In this document: piece by piece, positions 9,835-19,505 of the stretch
Layout: every line of letters begins with the position of its first letter
How positions within the stretch are numbered: the first letter of the stretch is position 1
DNA from: Halobaculum sp. XH14
GTDB lineage: Archaea > Halobacteriota > Halobacteria > Halobacteriales > Haloferacaceae
DNA: 64,000 bases
Assembly (NCBI RefSeq): GCF_032116555.1
Contig: NZ_CP134949.1
Location: 1,302,001-1,366,000, forward strand
Reading direction: 5' to 3'
Notes under the pieces: model-generated
Databases searched by the model: none
Seen by the model: the letters and a program-made list of their open reading frames with translations, nothing else
Told to the model about the DNA's origin: nothing
Position numbers and translations under genes: made by a program

Positions 9835-10770
9835 CTACTCCTCCTCGCCGGTTCCCGCGACGTACTCGGTCACGTTGCCGAGGTTCATCGCCACGGCCAG
9901 CACGACCGCGATGACGGCGACGATGAACGTCGAGACGGCGTTCATCTTCGGCGCGGTGCCGTACTTGATCATCGAGAACATCGACGTAGTGAGCACGTCG
10001 GCGGTCCCCCGGACGAAGAACGCCCGGATGAAGTCCTCGAACGAGCGGATCCACGCGAACAGGAACCCGGCGCCGACCGCAGGCCCCACGATGGGCAGCG
10101 TGACGTCGCGGAACGTCGCCAGCGGGTCGGCTCCCAGGTCCCGGGCAGCCTCCTCCAGCGACTCGTCGTACGTGTAGAGTCGCGCCGTGACGATCAGCAG
10201 GACGAACGGGAAGCCGTAGACGCTGTGGGTGAGCACGAGCGTCAGGAACCCCGGCGTCAGCCCCAGCAGCGTCCGGAAGTAGATGAGCAGCGCCATCCCG
10301 AGCACGATGCCGGGGATGACCATCGGGAGGATCCCGAACGTCCGGTACAGCTCCTTGTACGGGAAGTCGTACCGGGCGAGCGCGAAGCTCGCCAGCACGC
10401 CCAGCACCGTCGCGATCGACGCGGACAGGGTGGCGATGACGACGCTGTTGAGAAGCGACCGCATCAGCCCCGAGTCGCTGAACGTGGCGGCGTAGTGTGC
10501 CAGCGTCAGCCCCTCGAACGGGAAGATCGTGCTCGCGTTCACGGTGAACGACAGGACGAACATCACCAGCAGCGGGATCCACAGGAACACCAGCAGGCAG
10601 CCCGCGACGGCGTACAGCGCCCACTTCAGGAGCTGATTCCGTCGCTGCCGGCCGAGCAGGAAGCCGCCGTCGTGGCTGCTCGCCCGCTCGCTCGTGGCTC
10701 CGACCGGCCCTTCGGTCGCCTGTCCGGTCCGGGCGCTCGACGTCCCGCCGTCGCTCGCGTCACTCCCCAT
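9835..10770 (-). CDS. ABC transporter permease, spermidine/putrescine type (PotC-like)
   Basis: This is a 311-residue membrane permease with about six helices. The EAA loop EEAARDLGADPLATFRDVTLP, at about residues 205-225, docks with the ATPase. A serine-rich cytosolic leader of about 40 residues precedes the first helix. The ATG at 10770 follows the upstream stop by one base and has a purine-rich GGGGGTG about six bases before it. A GTG at 10779 would overlap the upstream gene. It forms an operon with the genes at 10772 and 11705. Confidence 0.88.
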   Translation of the reverse strand: MGSDASDGGTSSARTGQATEGPVGATSERASSHDGGFLLGRQRRNQLLKWALYAVAGCLLVFLWIPLLVMFVLSFTVNASTIFPFEGLTLAHYAATFSDSGLMRSLLNSVVIATLSASIATVLGVLASFALARYDFPYKELYRTFGILPMVIPGIVLGMALLIYFRTLLGLTPGFLTLVLTHSVYGFPFVLLIVTARLYTYDESLEEAARDLGADPLATFRDVTLPIVGPAVGAGFLFAWIRSFEDFIRAFFVRGTADVLTTSMFSMIKYGTAPKMNAVSTFIVAVIAVVLAVAMNLGNVTEYVAGTGEEE

Positions 10771-10771
10771 C

Positions 10772-11701
10772 TCAGACACCCCCGAGCTCTTCGATGCTCA
10801 CGTAGCGGAAGGCGAGCGCGAACGCCACGACGATGGAGACGACGATGAACATCGACGCCGCGCTGCCGTAGCCGATGGCGTACAGCGACTTGATCCGCGC
10901 CTCGATGAGCTGTCCGATCATCTGTACCTTCCCCTGCCCGAGGAACCGGGGGGTGATGAACGCCCCCAGCGACGGGACGAACACGAAGAGGCTGCCGGAG
11001 ATGATTCCCGGCAGCGTCAGCGGGACGATGACGTCGGTCAGCGCCTCCCGTCGGCTCGCCCCGAGGTCGCGCGCGGCCTCGATGAGCGAGAAGTCGAGCC
11101 CGTCCATGCTGGCGTACAGCGACAGCAGCATGTACGGGAAGTACGCGTGCGTGAGCCCCACGATTATCGCCGGGATCCCGAAGTTGAACGCCCCGACCGG
11201 TTCGGAGACCACGCCGAGACGCAGCAACGTGGCGTTGATGACCCCGCTCGGACCGAACATCAGCACCCAGGAGTACGCCCGGACCAGGTACATCGTGAAG
11301 AAGGGCAGCAGGACGAAGAAGATGACCACCTTGAACGTCCGGCCGCCGCTGCGCGCAAGCAGGTACGCCAGCGGGAACGCCAGCGTGAGACAGGCCACCG
11401 TCGTCACGAACGCGATGCCGTACGACAGCAGGAGCGACTGCGCGAACGCGCCGCTCAGGAACGGCCCCTCGCCCGCGAACAGCGACCCGTAGTTCGACAG
11501 CGTCGGCTGCCAGACGATGTCGTATGCGTCGTTGACGGTCAGGAAGCTCACCGTCACCATGAACGTCAGCGGTGCCAGCAACAGCAGCGCGAGCCAGACG
11601 ATGCTGGGGCCGGCCGTGATGCCGAGGCGCGCCCCGTGCGACTGGAACCGCGCCAGCAGCCGCTTTCGTGTGGTTTCCTCCGGGTCCGTTGTCGTCGCCA
11701 T
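10772..11701 (-). CDS. ABC transporter permease, spermidine/putrescine type (PotB-like)
   Basis: This 309-residue inner-membrane permease has six predicted helices and the EAA loop IEAARDLGASRREALTDVIVP at about residues 205-225. It starts three bases after the stop of the binding-protein gene and ends one base before the next permease ATG, so the three genes are a tight operon. The ATPase is encoded divergently at 13018. The substrate is inferred only from family resemblance; other PotABCD-like importers carry other small molecules. Confidence 0.88.
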   Translation of the reverse strand: MATTTDPEETTRKRLLARFQSHGARLGITAGPSIVWLALLLLAPLTFMVTVSFLTVNDAYDIVWQPTLSNYGSLFAGEGPFLSGAFAQSLLLSYGIAFVTTVACLTLAFPLAYLLARSGGRTFKVVIFFVLLPFFTMYLVRAYSWVLMFGPSGVINATLLRLGVVSEPVGAFNFGIPAIIVGLTHAYFPYMLLSLYASMDGLDFSLIEAARDLGASRREALTDVIVPLTLPGIISGSLFVFVPSLGAFITPRFLGQGKVQMIGQLIEARIKSLYAIGYGSAASMFIVVSIVVAFALAFRYVSIEELGGV

Positions 11702-11704
11702 CGA

Positions 11705-12886
11705 TCAGGCCGACTTGATCTCTTCCCAGGCGGTGATCCAGGACTCCTCGTTCTCGACGGCCTTGAACGGGATCATCTGTTCGAGGCGGGCCGGATCGAT
11801 CGAGCCGAACATCTCGTTCTCCTGCTCGGTGAGGTTGTCCTGCGTGTTCGGGTTGACGCTCGGCGAGTACCCCGCCTTCGCGAGGGTCGCGCCGTTCCGT
11901 GCGGAGATGTACTCGTTGATGACCTCCCAGGCGGCCTCCTCGTTGCTGGACGCGCTGGAGACGACGGCCGACTCGAACCACGCGAGCGACCCCTCCGTCG
12001 GGGCCGCCATCGTCGGCCAGTCGTTGTCGTTCGACCACATCTCGACGATCTCGTTGCGGCCGGACTGGCCGACGAGGAAGTTGCCCTGGTTGAAGTTCTT
12101 GATGTACGTCGGGTCCGCCGCGATGTACCCCTGGAGCCGCGGCTTCTGGTCGATCATCAGCTGTTTCACCTCGTCGATCTGATCCCCCGAGAGGGTCACC
12201 CTCGAACCCTCGAAGGCGTCGCGGTAGCCGAGGTACAGGGCCGCCGCGCTCATCGCCTTGAAGTGGTTGTCGTACATGATGAGGCTGCCGCCCAGGTCGG
12301 CGTCGACGTAGTCCTCCTCGAAGAGGACCTTGTAGCTGTCCTCGTGGTCGGAGACGCTCCGCGAGTCGTACGAGTAGCCGTACCACCCGAAGCGGATGGG
12401 GACGCCGTACATGTCCCCGCCGCTGGTGAACTGCGAGTCCGCGAAGTCCTTGAACACGTCGTAGACGGCGTCGTAGTTGCTGACGACGTCCTCCTGGACC
12501 GGCGAGACCAGGTCGGCGTTCATCATCTTCGGGACGTAGTTGTTGTTCGGGATGGCGATGTCGTACTGCTCGTTCTGTCCCGAGTTCCACGTCGAGAACA
12601 TCTCCGAGGACGACGTGGACTTCGTGATCGACAGGTTCACCCCGGCGTTCTCCTCAATCCGGGACTGGATGTCGTCGTTGGCGTACTCCTCCCAGGTCAG
12701 GATGTTGATGGTCGGCGTTCCGCCGCCACCGCCGCCCAGACAGCCGGCGGCACCGACGGTCGCGGCCGTGCCCGTGGCAGCGAGGAACCGTCGACGGCCG
12801 ACGGCCGGTCGGCCGTCGGAGCGGGAACCGTTCGTGGTGGAAGACTCGTCCGTCGCGCGGGAGCCGTGAGTGTCTTCAACTGGCAT
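11705..12886 (-). CDS. Extracellular solute-binding lipoprotein, Tat-exported (PotD-like)
   Basis: This 393-residue binding protein captures the substrate for the ABC importer. Its N-terminus is a twin-arginine signal, GRRRFLAATG at about residues 30-39. A lipobox AAGC follows with Cys49, so it should be exported folded and lipid-anchored. A Gly-rich spacer precedes the domain starting INILTWEEYAND, which resembles spermidine/putrescine-binding proteins. A TATA-like ATTTAAC at about 12911-12917 sits about 28 bases upstream of the ATG. Confidence 0.88.
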   Translation of the reverse strand: MPVEDTHGSRATDESSTTNGSRSDGRPAVGRRRFLAATGTAATVGAAGCLGGGGGGTPTINILTWEEYANDDIQSRIEENAGVNLSITKSTSSSEMFSTWNSGQNEQYDIAIPNNNYVPKMMNADLVSPVQEDVVSNYDAVYDVFKDFADSQFTSGGDMYGVPIRFGWYGYSYDSRSVSDHEDSYKVLFEEDYVDADLGGSLIMYDNHFKAMSAAALYLGYRDAFEGSRVTLSGDQIDEVKQLMIDQKPRLQGYIAADPTYIKNFNQGNFLVGQSGRNEIVEMWSNDNDWPTMAAPTEGSLAWFESAVVSSASSNEEAAWEVINEYISARNGATLAKAGYSPSVNPNTQDNLTEQENEMFGSIDPARLEQMIPFKAVENEESWITAWEEIKSA

Positions 12887-12904
12887 ACCGACGAACCATC
12901 CCGA

Positions 12905-12985
12905 TTCTAGTCAGTTAAATCCTTCCCGACGTCCTCCGATTTATCCCGAACGTCTCGGCCGGGGAGCGTGAGTTTTACTCCATTC
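12905..12985. promoter_or_regulatory. Divergent promoter region of the ABC importer
   Basis: Between the start at 12886 (minus) and 13018 (plus) are TATA-like runs. ATTTAAC at about 12911-12917 is read on the minus strand toward the binding-protein gene. GTTTTACT at about 12970-12977 is read on the plus strand toward the ATPase gene. This arrangement would let one regulator control both halves of the importer. Assigned by position only. Confidence 0.4.
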
Positions 12986-13017
12986 GAGCGTGAGGGGGGT
13001 CTACGAGGGATACTCAC

Positions 13018-14103
13018 ATGGGAGACGTACTCGTCGATCTCGAGGACGTTCGAAAGGAGTTCGGCGACGTGACGGCCGTCGACGGCATCGATTTCGACAT
13101 CAAGGAGGGCGAGTTCTTCTCGCTGGTCGGGCCCTCCGGCTGCGGGAAGACGACGACGCTCCGGATGATAAGCGGCTTCGAGACGCCCAGTGACGGGACC
13201 GTCACCATCGGCGGCGAGCCGATGACGGGCGTCCCGCCCGAGGCCCGGGGGACGAACCTCGTCTTCCAGCACCTCTCGCTGTTCCCCCACATGACCGTCG
13301 GCGACAACGTCGCCTACGGCCTGAAAAAGGGCGGGTTGCCCGACGCGGACGGCGGAACCGACGGCGCCGGCGGCGAGGGGTCGACCGGGACCCGGCGCGA
13401 CCGCCTCGTGTCCGAATACCTCGACCTCGTCGACCTCGGCGGGTTCGAGGAGCGCAACCCGACCGAACTCTCGGGCGGCCAGCAACAGCGCGTCGCGCTG
13501 GCGCGGGCGCTGGTCAACCAGCCGTCGGTCCTCCTGCTCGACGAACCGCTGTCGAGTCTCGACCGGAAGCTCCGCAAGCGGATGCAGGTCGAACTCCGGA
13601 AGATCCACGAGAAGACGGAGGGCGCATTCTTCTACGTCACCCACGATCAGGAGGTCGCGATGACGCTCTCGGATCGGATCGCCGTGATGAACGACGGCTC
13701 GCTGGAACAGGTCGGGAGCCCCGAGGAGATCTATCGAAACCCGGCGACGCCGTTCGTCGCCGACTTCATCGGCGACACCAACCTGCTTCAGGGCGTCGCG
13801 GACGCCGACGGGGAGGCCACGGTGGTCGATCTCGATGGCGGTCGCATCGAGGTCGCCGGCGAGGCCAGCGGCCCGGTCGAGCTCTCGATCCGCCCCGAGG
13901 ACTTCCGGTTCGTCGCCGACGGCTCCCTGTCGGGGACGGTCGTCGAACGGTACTTCCAGGGCGATCAGACGAACTACGTGCTCGACGTCACCGCGGGCGT
14001 CCCGGAGCTCACGGTCGTCGTGCAGGGTCGGGACAGCCCGGTCGCCCCCGGCGACGACGTCGAACTGGCCGTCGACCCCGACGCGCCGGCCGTCTTCGCC
14101 TGA
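13018..14103 (+). CDS. ABC transporter ATP-binding protein (PotA-like)
   Basis: This is the 361-residue ATPase of the importer encoded by the divergent operon. It has Walker A GPSGCGKTT at about residues 39-47, a Q-loop, the signature ELSGGQQQRVALARAL, Walker B LLLDEP and the switch histidine in VTHDQ. A C-terminal TOBE-like regulatory domain begins near residue 265. An insert rich in Gly and Asp (about residues 108-122) separates the Q-loop from the signature. A stem-loop and T-run follow the stop. Confidence 0.92.
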   Translation: MGDVLVDLEDVRKEFGDVTAVDGIDFDIKEGEFFSLVGPSGCGKTTTLRMISGFETPSDGTVTIGGEPMTGVPPEARGTNLVFQHLSLFPHMTVGDNVAYGLKKGGLPDADGGTDGAGGEGSTGTRRDRLVSEYLDLVDLGGFEERNPTELSGGQQQRVALARALVNQPSVLLLDEPLSSLDRKLRKRMQVELRKIHEKTEGAFFYVTHDQEVAMTLSDRIAVMNDGSLEQVGSPEEIYRNPATPFVADFIGDTNLLQGVADADGEATVVDLDGGRIEVAGEASGPVELSIRPEDFRFVADGSLSGTVVERYFQGDQTNYVLDVTAGVPELTVVVQGRDSPVAPGDDVELAVDPDAPAVFA

Positions 14104-14106
14104 CCG

Positions 14107-14141
14107 CCGGGGAACCGGCGTTCCCGGGGCCGATTCGTTTT
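14107..14141 (+). terminator. Stem-loop with T-run after the ABC ATPase gene
   Basis: A stem with one mismatch (left arm 14107-14115, right arm 14120-14128, loop CGGC) is followed by TTTT at 14138-14141. It begins three bases after the TGA of the ATPase gene, and the convergent neighbour ends at 14218. This is consistent with a transcription terminator. Confidence 0.5.
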
Positions 14142-14217
14142 CTCGCCCGTCCGGCCGTTCCGACGCTCCCGGAGCCACGCGAGGAGTAGGGGGCGCGCGA
14201 AACGCCCCGAAAATCAC

Positions 14218-14907
14218 CTACCCGCCGTCGCGTTCCGTCGCCGGATCGACGCTGCGCCCGGCGAGGTTGGCGGCCCTCCCGTCGAGCAACGCGGCGAGGA
14301 GGGCGACGACGGCCCCGGGGTCCGAGAGGGGGTCCCGGATCGGCCGGTCCCGTCCGGCCACGCGGTCGGCTCGGAGACCGTTCGCTCCCCGCAGCAAGCG
14401 GGCGTGACTGTAACCGCCGTCGCCGACGGCGAGCACCGGATCGTCGGGGTCGTGATCGGTCGGCGGGAACGCGGGGTTCTCGCTCCACACCTCCCCTTCC
14501 CAGTGGGTCGTCGTCGGCCGGTCGGGTTCGCCGCCGAACGCGAGCAATCGTGCCCCGGGCGGGAGGTCGAACTCGTCCTCCCGTTCGGCGTGGACGACGA
14601 CCGCGCGTGCGTCGGTCACGTCGTCGGCACCCGGATCCGCGCGGAACGCCGTGACTGCGCCCAGCAGCGTCGCCCCGAGGAACGTCAGGACCGGTTCGGG
14701 GGCGGGGCGCGGTTCGACGTCGACCACGTCGCCCGCGCGGACGCCGTGGTGGCTGAGGACGTTCCCGGCCTTGTACGCGGTCGTGCAGAGGTCCCGGTAG
14801 CTGAGCGTCCGGTCGCTCGCCGCGACGTGAAGCGCGGTCGTCCGGTCCCGCCGGTCGCGCGCGAGGAGGTCGCCGACGAGCGTCGCATCCGGCAGGGGGT
14901 CGGGCAT
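14218..14907 (-). CDS. Orphan AMP-binding-like N-terminal domain protein
   Basis: This 229-residue protein begins like an acyl-CoA synthetase (LSYRDLCTTAYKAGNVLSHHGVRAGDVVDVEP at about 35-66; LTFLGATLLGAVTAF near 73-87). It then diverges, with no SGTTGTPKG P-loop, no TGD hinge and no catalytic lysine. It is about 40% of normal family length. The frame is open and the base composition is normal, so it may be a dedicated non-catalytic protein rather than a decayed gene. It lies 69 bases downstream of dnaJ on the same strand. Confidence 0.65.
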   Translation of the reverse strand: MPDPLPDATLVGDLLARDRRDRTTALHVAASDRTLSYRDLCTTAYKAGNVLSHHGVRAGDVVDVEPRPAPEPVLTFLGATLLGAVTAFRADPGADDVTDARAVVVHAEREDEFDLPPGARLLAFGGEPDRPTTTHWEGEVWSENPAFPPTDHDPDDPVLAVGDGGYSHARLLRGANGLRADRVAGRDRPIRDPLSDPGAVVALLAALLDGRAANLAGRSVDPATERDGG

Positions 14908-14976
14908 GGGCGTCGGTTCGGGGCCGGGGACAAAGAGTGGCGCGGGAGCGGTCCGGGTCGCTCCGAGCGGTAGCGG

Positions 14977-16149
14977 TCAGAACGAGTTCTTGATCTTCTC
15001 GAAGAACCCCTCGCTGACGTCGATCTCCTCGCCGCCGGCCTCCGCGAACTCGCGCAGCGCCTCGCGCTGGTCGTCGCTGAGGTCCTCGGGGGTCACGACC
15101 TGCACCTGCACGTAGAGGTCGCCCTCGCCCCGCCCGCGGAGGCGGGGCATCCCCTTGCCGCGCAGGCGGAACGTCTCCCCCGACTGGGTGCCGGCCGGCA
15201 CGTCGAACTCGACCGCGCCGTCGAGCGTCTCCAGTTCGATGGTGTCGCCGAACGTCGCCTGCGGGAACGAGATGGGCCGGGTGAGCCGCAGGTCCGCGCC
15301 GTCGCGCTCGAAGCGCTCGTCGTCCGCGACGTGGATCTCGATCAGCAGGTCGCCGTCCCGCGCGCCGGGTTCGCCGGGCGCGCCCTCGCCGTCCATCCGG
15401 AGGCTCTGGCCGTCCCGAATCCCGGCGGGCACGTCGACGGTGAGCGTCGACTCCTCGCGCACCACGCCGCCGCCGTCACAGCGCGCGCAGTCCTCGGAGT
15501 ACAGTTCGCCCTCGCCCTCACAGCGCCGGCAGGTCGTCGCCTGCTGGACCCGCCCGAGCGGCGTCTGCTGGACCTGGGTCACCTGCCCCTGGCCGTTGCA
15601 CTCGGGACAGGTCCGCACGTCGGCGTCGGGCGGATGCCCCTCGCCGTCGCAGTCGGGACAGCGCTGCGGCCGTGCGGCGGTGAACTGCTTCGTGACTCCC
15701 TCGTAGGCCTCCTCAAGCGTGACCTCGAGGCTCGTCCGGAGGTCCTTGCCCGGACGCGGGCCGCCGCGGCCGCGTCCACCGCCGCCGCCGAAGAACTCCT
15801 CGAAGATGTCGCCGAGACCGCCCATGCCGCCGCCGCCCATTCCACCGCCGCCCATGCCGCCGAACGGGTTGCCCTGGCCGCCCATCCCGCCGGCGCCGCC
15901 GCCGTCGAAGCCGCCGCGCTTCTCGGCCTGCTCGAAGCGGTCGTGGCCCATCTGGTCGTACGCCTGACGCTTCTCCTCGTCGGTGAGCACCTCCTGAGCC
16001 TTCTTGACCTTCTTGAACTTCTCCTCGGCGTTCGGGTCGTCGCTCACGTCCGGGTGGTACTCGGTCGCCTTCTGGCGGTACGCCTGCTTGATCTCGTCCT
16101 CGGAGGCGTCGCGCGAGACCCCCAGCACCTCGTAGAAGTCCTCGCTCAT
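14977..16149 (-). CDS. dnaJ: Chaperone DnaJ (Hsp40)
   Basis: This is a 390-residue type I J-protein that delivers clients to DnaK and stimulates its ATPase. It has a J-domain with HPD at about residues 32-34, and a Gly/Phe/Met-rich linker at about 78-130. Four zinc-binding CxxCxGxG repeats follow, three of canonical form and a last one reading CARCDGGG. The C-terminal substrate domains come after. It lies downstream of grpE and dnaK on the same strand. A TATA-like TTCAAATA lies at about 16180-16190. Confidence 0.96.
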   Translation of the reverse strand: MSEDFYEVLGVSRDASEDEIKQAYRQKATEYHPDVSDDPNAEEKFKKVKKAQEVLTDEEKRQAYDQMGHDRFEQAEKRGGFDGGGAGGMGGQGNPFGGMGGGGMGGGGMGGLGDIFEEFFGGGGGRGRGGPRPGKDLRTSLEVTLEEAYEGVTKQFTAARPQRCPDCDGEGHPPDADVRTCPECNGQGQVTQVQQTPLGRVQQATTCRRCEGEGELYSEDCARCDGGGVVREESTLTVDVPAGIRDGQSLRMDGEGAPGEPGARDGDLLIEIHVADDERFERDGADLRLTRPISFPQATFGDTIELETLDGAVEFDVPAGTQSGETFRLRGKGMPRLRGRGEGDLYVQVQVVTPEDLSDDQREALREFAEAGGEEIDVSEGFFEKIKNSF

Positions 16150-16494
16150 GGTCGTGTTATCAGTGTCATGGCCGTCGTGCTATTTGAAACGCGTGACTCC
16201 GTGTTCTCGTTTTCGGGTGGCGTGGCTGAGATTCCGGCGGGGTTCGACTGATTTCGGCGTCCGTCGATTGCGGGTGGTTCGGCCGGGCGGACCACTCCCC
16301 CTAGCTCACCTGAAACCGCACCGCACCGGACCACGTCCTCCCCAGCCGATTGCGCTCCTCGCTCGCTTCGCTCGCCTGCGGTGCTCATCCCTCACGCGCG
16401 AGAGCGAGCCCCACGAGGGCGCTCGCGGACACGCGCGCCACCGCGCCGGCTGGTCGTCCGAGCGAGGCGGGGAGGAAATCGGGTTTTCCGCGCG
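16150..16494. repeat. Gene-free dnaK-dnaJ interval carrying a copy of a dispersed GC-rich unit
   Basis: No gene is credible here. The stretch 16342-16440 closely resembles 5868-5965. Shared blocks include CCTCCCCAGCC, TTGCGCTCCTCGC, CGGTGCTCATCCCTC (16379-16393, exact) and CCCACGAGGG, in the same order. The dnaJ promoter should lie at its 16150-16200 end. Confidence 0.55.
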
Positions 16495-18423
16495 TTAGTC
16501 CTCGTCGGAGTCGTCCTCGTCGTCCACGTCCTCGAAGTCGGCGTCGACGTACTCCTCGTCGTCGCCGCCGGCACCCGCGGCGCCGCCGGGGCCGGCCCCG
16601 CCGCCCATGCCGCCGGGACCGGCGCCCGCCGCGCCCTCCGGACCGCCGGCACCGCCCGGCCCGGCCTGCGCGCCCTGCGCCTGCTGGTACATCTGCTTGC
16701 CAATCTCCTGCAGTTCGGTCGAGAGCTCCTCGGTCGCGTCCCGCAGTTCCTCGGTCTCGGCGTCCTCGTCCTCGAGGACTTCTTCGACGTCGGCGATGGC
16801 GTCCTCGATGTCGCTCGCGAGCTCATCGTCGACCTCTTCCTCGTTCTCCTCGAGGAGCGTGTTCGCGCGCTGGACCGCGCTCTCGGCCTCGTTGCGGGCC
16901 TCGATGTGCTCGCGCCGGGCCTCGTCCTCCTCGGCGTGCTCCTCGGCCTCCTCCTGCATCCGGTCGATCTCCTCGTCCGAGAGGCCCGCGCCGCCCTCGA
17001 TGGTGATCGATTCGGCGTTGCCCGAGCCCTGGTCCTCGGCCTCGACGTTGACGATGCCGTTCTCGTCGATGTTGAACGACACCTCGATCTGGGGGGTGCC
17101 GGCGGGGGCGGGCGGGATGCCCGAGAGCTGGAACTCGCCGAGCAGTTCGTTCTCCTCGGCGATCTCGCGCTCGCCCTGGAACACGCGGACCTGGACGGAC
17201 GTCTGGTTCGCGGCCGCCGTGGTGAACACCTTCGACTCCTCGGTCGGGATGGTCGTGTTCTTGTCGATCAGCCGCTCGAAGAGCCCGCCCTTCACCTCGA
17301 TGCCCAGCGAGAGCGGGGTGACGTCGAGCAGCACGAGGTCGTCGACGTCGCCCGAGAGCACGCCGCCCTGGATCGCCGCGCCGAGCGCGACCGCCTCGTC
17401 GGGGTTGACGTTCTTCTTCGGCTCCTGGCCGACGAGTTCCTCGACCTGTGCTTGCACCTGGGGCATCCGGGTCGACCCGCCGACGAGGATCACCTCGTCG
17501 ATGTCGTCGGCGTCATAGCCCGCGTCCGAGAGCGCCTGCTCGGTCGGCCCGACGGTCCGCTCCACGAGATTCGAGGTGAGCGACTCGAACGTCGCGCGCG
17601 TCAGTTCGGTCTCGAGGTGGACCGGCCCCGAGTCGGTCGCGGTGATGAACGGGAGGTTGATGTTCGTCTGCTTGCGCGAACTGAGTTCGATCTTCGCCTC
17701 CTCGGCAGCGTCCTTCAGCCGCTGGAGCGCCTGCCGGTCCTCGCGCAGGTCGATGCCGTGGTCGTTCTCGAACTCCTCGGCGAGGTGGTCGATGACCGCC
17801 TCGTCCCAGTCGTCGCCGCCCAGGTCGTTGTCCCCGTTGGTGGCGACGACCTCGTACACGCCGCCGCCCAGATCGAGGACGGAAACGTCGAACGTCCCGC
17901 CGCCGAGGTCGTACACGAGCACCGTCTGGTCCGAGTCGTCGTCCAGCCCGTACGCCATCGACGCCGCGGTCGGCTCGTTGACGATGCGGTCGACCTCGAA
18001 GCCCGCGATCTCGCCGGCGTCCTTCGTCGCCTGGCGCTGCTTGTCGTTGAAGTACGCGGGGACGGTGATCACCGCCCTTTCGACGTCGTCGCCGAGGTAC
18101 TCCTCCGCGTCGCGCTTGATCTTCTGGAGGATCATCGCCGAGAGCTGCTCGGGCGTGTACTCCTCGCCGTCGATCTCGACCGAGTAGCCCTCCTCGCCCA
18201 TGTGCCGCTTGATGGACTGGATGGTCCGGTCGGGGTTCTGGACCGCCTGGTTCTTCGCGGGCTTGCCCACGAGTCGCTCGCCGTCGTCGGAGAACGCGAC
18301 GACGGAGGGGGTCGTCCGGTCGCCCTCGCCGTTCACGATGATCTCCGGGTCGCCGCCTTCCATCACTGCGAACGCGGAGTTCGTCGTTCCGAGGTCGATC
18401 CCCAGAATCTTGTCACTCGCCAT
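16495..18423 (-). CDS. dnaK: Chaperone DnaK (Hsp70)
   Basis: This 642-residue Hsp70 binds unfolded segments in an ATP-dependent cycle with DnaJ and GrpE. It starts with the phosphate-1 loop [13 protein letters not shown] at about residues 9-21. It also contains [32 protein letters not shown], the interdomain linker [13 protein letters not shown] and the substrate-binding domain. It ends with a Gly/Ala/Met-rich and strongly acidic tail. TTTAACG at about 18454-18460 is a TATA candidate about 30 bases upstream of the start. Confidence 0.97.
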   Translation of the reverse strand: MASDKILGIDLGTTNSAFAVMEGGDPEIIVNGEGDRTTPSVVAFSDDGERLVGKPAKNQAVQNPDRTIQSIKRHMGEEGYSVEIDGEEYTPEQLSAMILQKIKRDAEEYLGDDVERAVITVPAYFNDKQRQATKDAGEIAGFEVDRIVNEPTAASMAYGLDDDSDQTVLVYDLGGGTFDVSVLDLGGGVYEVVATNGDNDLGGDDWDEAVIDHLAEEFENDHGIDLREDRQALQRLKDAAEEAKIELSSRKQTNINLPFITATDSGPVHLETELTRATFESLTSNLVERTVGPTEQALSDAGYDADDIDEVILVGGSTRMPQVQAQVEELVGQEPKKNVNPDEAVALGAAIQGGVLSGDVDDLVLLDVTPLSLGIEVKGGLFERLIDKNTTIPTEESKVFTTAAANQTSVQVRVFQGEREIAEENELLGEFQLSGIPPAPAGTPQIEVSFNIDENGIVNVEAEDQGSGNAESITIEGGAGLSDEEIDRMQEEAEEHAEEDEARREHIEARNEAESAVQRANTLLEENEEEVDDELASDIEDAIADVEEVLEDEDAETEELRDATEELSTELQEIGKQMYQQAQGAQAGPGGAGGPEGAAGAGPGGMGGGAGPGGAAGAGGDDEEYVDADFEDVDDEDDSDED

Positions 18424-18645
18424 ATTACCTGCATCTACGCGGCCCGATTCCGTTAAAGGTTACTAGATAGGGAGCCACACGCCCGAACATCGGGTCGTCG
18501 CTTGATGGCGATTCTCTCGCCGACCGTGCGCCCGTAGTGACAACGCTTATCACGAACCGCGATTCGAGGCGCGTCCCGTCGACGCGCCGGGGCCGCCCGC
18601 GCCCGCCGACGGGCGGAGGCTCGACGTCTCCCCGTCTCCGCTGAG
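18424..18645. other. grpE-dnaK intergenic spacer
   Basis: The spacer holds the presumed dnaK promoter at its low-coordinate end and a GC-rich hairpin, GCCCG-CCGAC-GGGC, near 18602-18615. I see no gene in it. The genes flanking it read in the same direction. Confidence 0.4.
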
Positions 18646-19290
18646 CTACTCCTCGTCCTCGCTGACGGTGACCTGTGCGGCCTCGATGACCTTCCCGGCC
18701 ATCTCGTAGCCGGGCTTGTACACGTCGGCGACCGTCCCGGCGGGGTGGTCGCTGGCGACGCGCATCATGACCTCGTGGCGCTCGGGGTCGACCTCCTCGC
18801 CCGGTTCCGGGTCGAGGACCTCGACGTTCTCGTCGGCCAGCACCCGATCGAACGTCTCCAGCGTCGACTCGACGCCGGGGCGGATGTCGGCGTCCCCGTC
18901 CTGTTCGAGCGCGCGGACGAGGTTATCCCGAACCTCGGTGAGTCGGCCGACGAGGTCCTCGGTCGCGCGCTCCTTCTCCCGTTCCTGTCGCTTCTTCGCC
19001 CGCTTCTTGTAGTTCTGGAAGTCCGCCTTCGTCCGCGCGAGGCTCGACTCCAGTTCCTCCGCGCGCGACTCGGCCTCGCTCGCACGCTCCTCGGCCTCCT
19101 CCACGCGCGACTCCAGCTCGGCGACGGCCGCCGCGAGTTCGTCGTCGTGGGCCGCGACCTCGGTCGCGAGCGCCGCCTCGGCCTCCGCGTCCCGCGTCTC
19201 CCCGTCGGCGACGGCGTCCGACTCTTCCGTCTCGACGTTCCCGTCGGCGACCTCCGGTTCCTCCGGCTCGGTTCCGGCGTCCTCGCTCAT
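18646..19290 (-). CDS. grpE: Nucleotide exchange factor GrpE
   Basis: This is a 214-residue DnaK nucleotide-exchange factor. An acidic, disordered leader of about 45 residues precedes a long coiled coil (about 50-110). The compact beta domain ends in the family signature HEVMMRVASDHPAGTVADVYKPGYEMAGKVIEAAQVTVS (split here across about residues 170-210). It is the first gene of the grpE-dnaK-dnaJ series. A CTTATCC TATA candidate lies about 25-30 bases upstream at 19314-19322. Confidence 0.93.
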   Translation of the reverse strand: MSEDAGTEPEEPEVADGNVETEESDAVADGETRDAEAEAALATEVAAHDDELAAAVAELESRVEEAEERASEAESRAEELESSLARTKADFQNYKKRAKKRQEREKERATEDLVGRLTEVRDNLVRALEQDGDADIRPGVESTLETFDRVLADENVEVLDPEPGEEVDPERHEVMMRVASDHPAGTVADVYKPGYEMAGKVIEAAQVTVSEDEE

Positions 19291-19421
19291 ACGTCGATGG
19301 AATCGGTCGGCGGGGATAAGGGTTGTAGAATCCGCGCGGTCCTCCCGGCTACCTGCCCGGTCGATTCGGATGACGCGGCTGCTGATCGGCGGACGTGACC
19401 GGCCGGCCGGCCCCCGTCGGG

Positions 19422-19505
19422 TTAGAAGAGCGTGACCGCGTACGCCAGCGACGAGAACACCATCAGTCCGACCAGCACGAGGGCGAGCACCTGTTGTCGG
19501 TCCAT
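19422..19505 (-). CDS. 27-residue single-helix membrane microprotein
   Basis: An ATG-to-TAA frame of 28 codons encodes MDRQQ followed by a hydrophobic helix, VLALVLVGLMVFSSLAYAV, and ends TLF. A TATA-like GAATTAACA at about 19528-19536 on the minus strand lies 25-30 bases before the ATG, as in leaderless haloarchaeal genes. This makes translation plausible despite the size. Known single-helix microproteins often modulate membrane complexes, but no partner is evident here. Confidence 0.6.
   Translation of the reverse strand: MDRQQVLALVLVGLMVFSSLAYAVTLF

Noticed and set aside
16381-18456. 691-codon plus-strand frame antisense to dnaK
   Set aside because: dnaK motifs are complete on the minus strand; the plus frame is a composition artefact.
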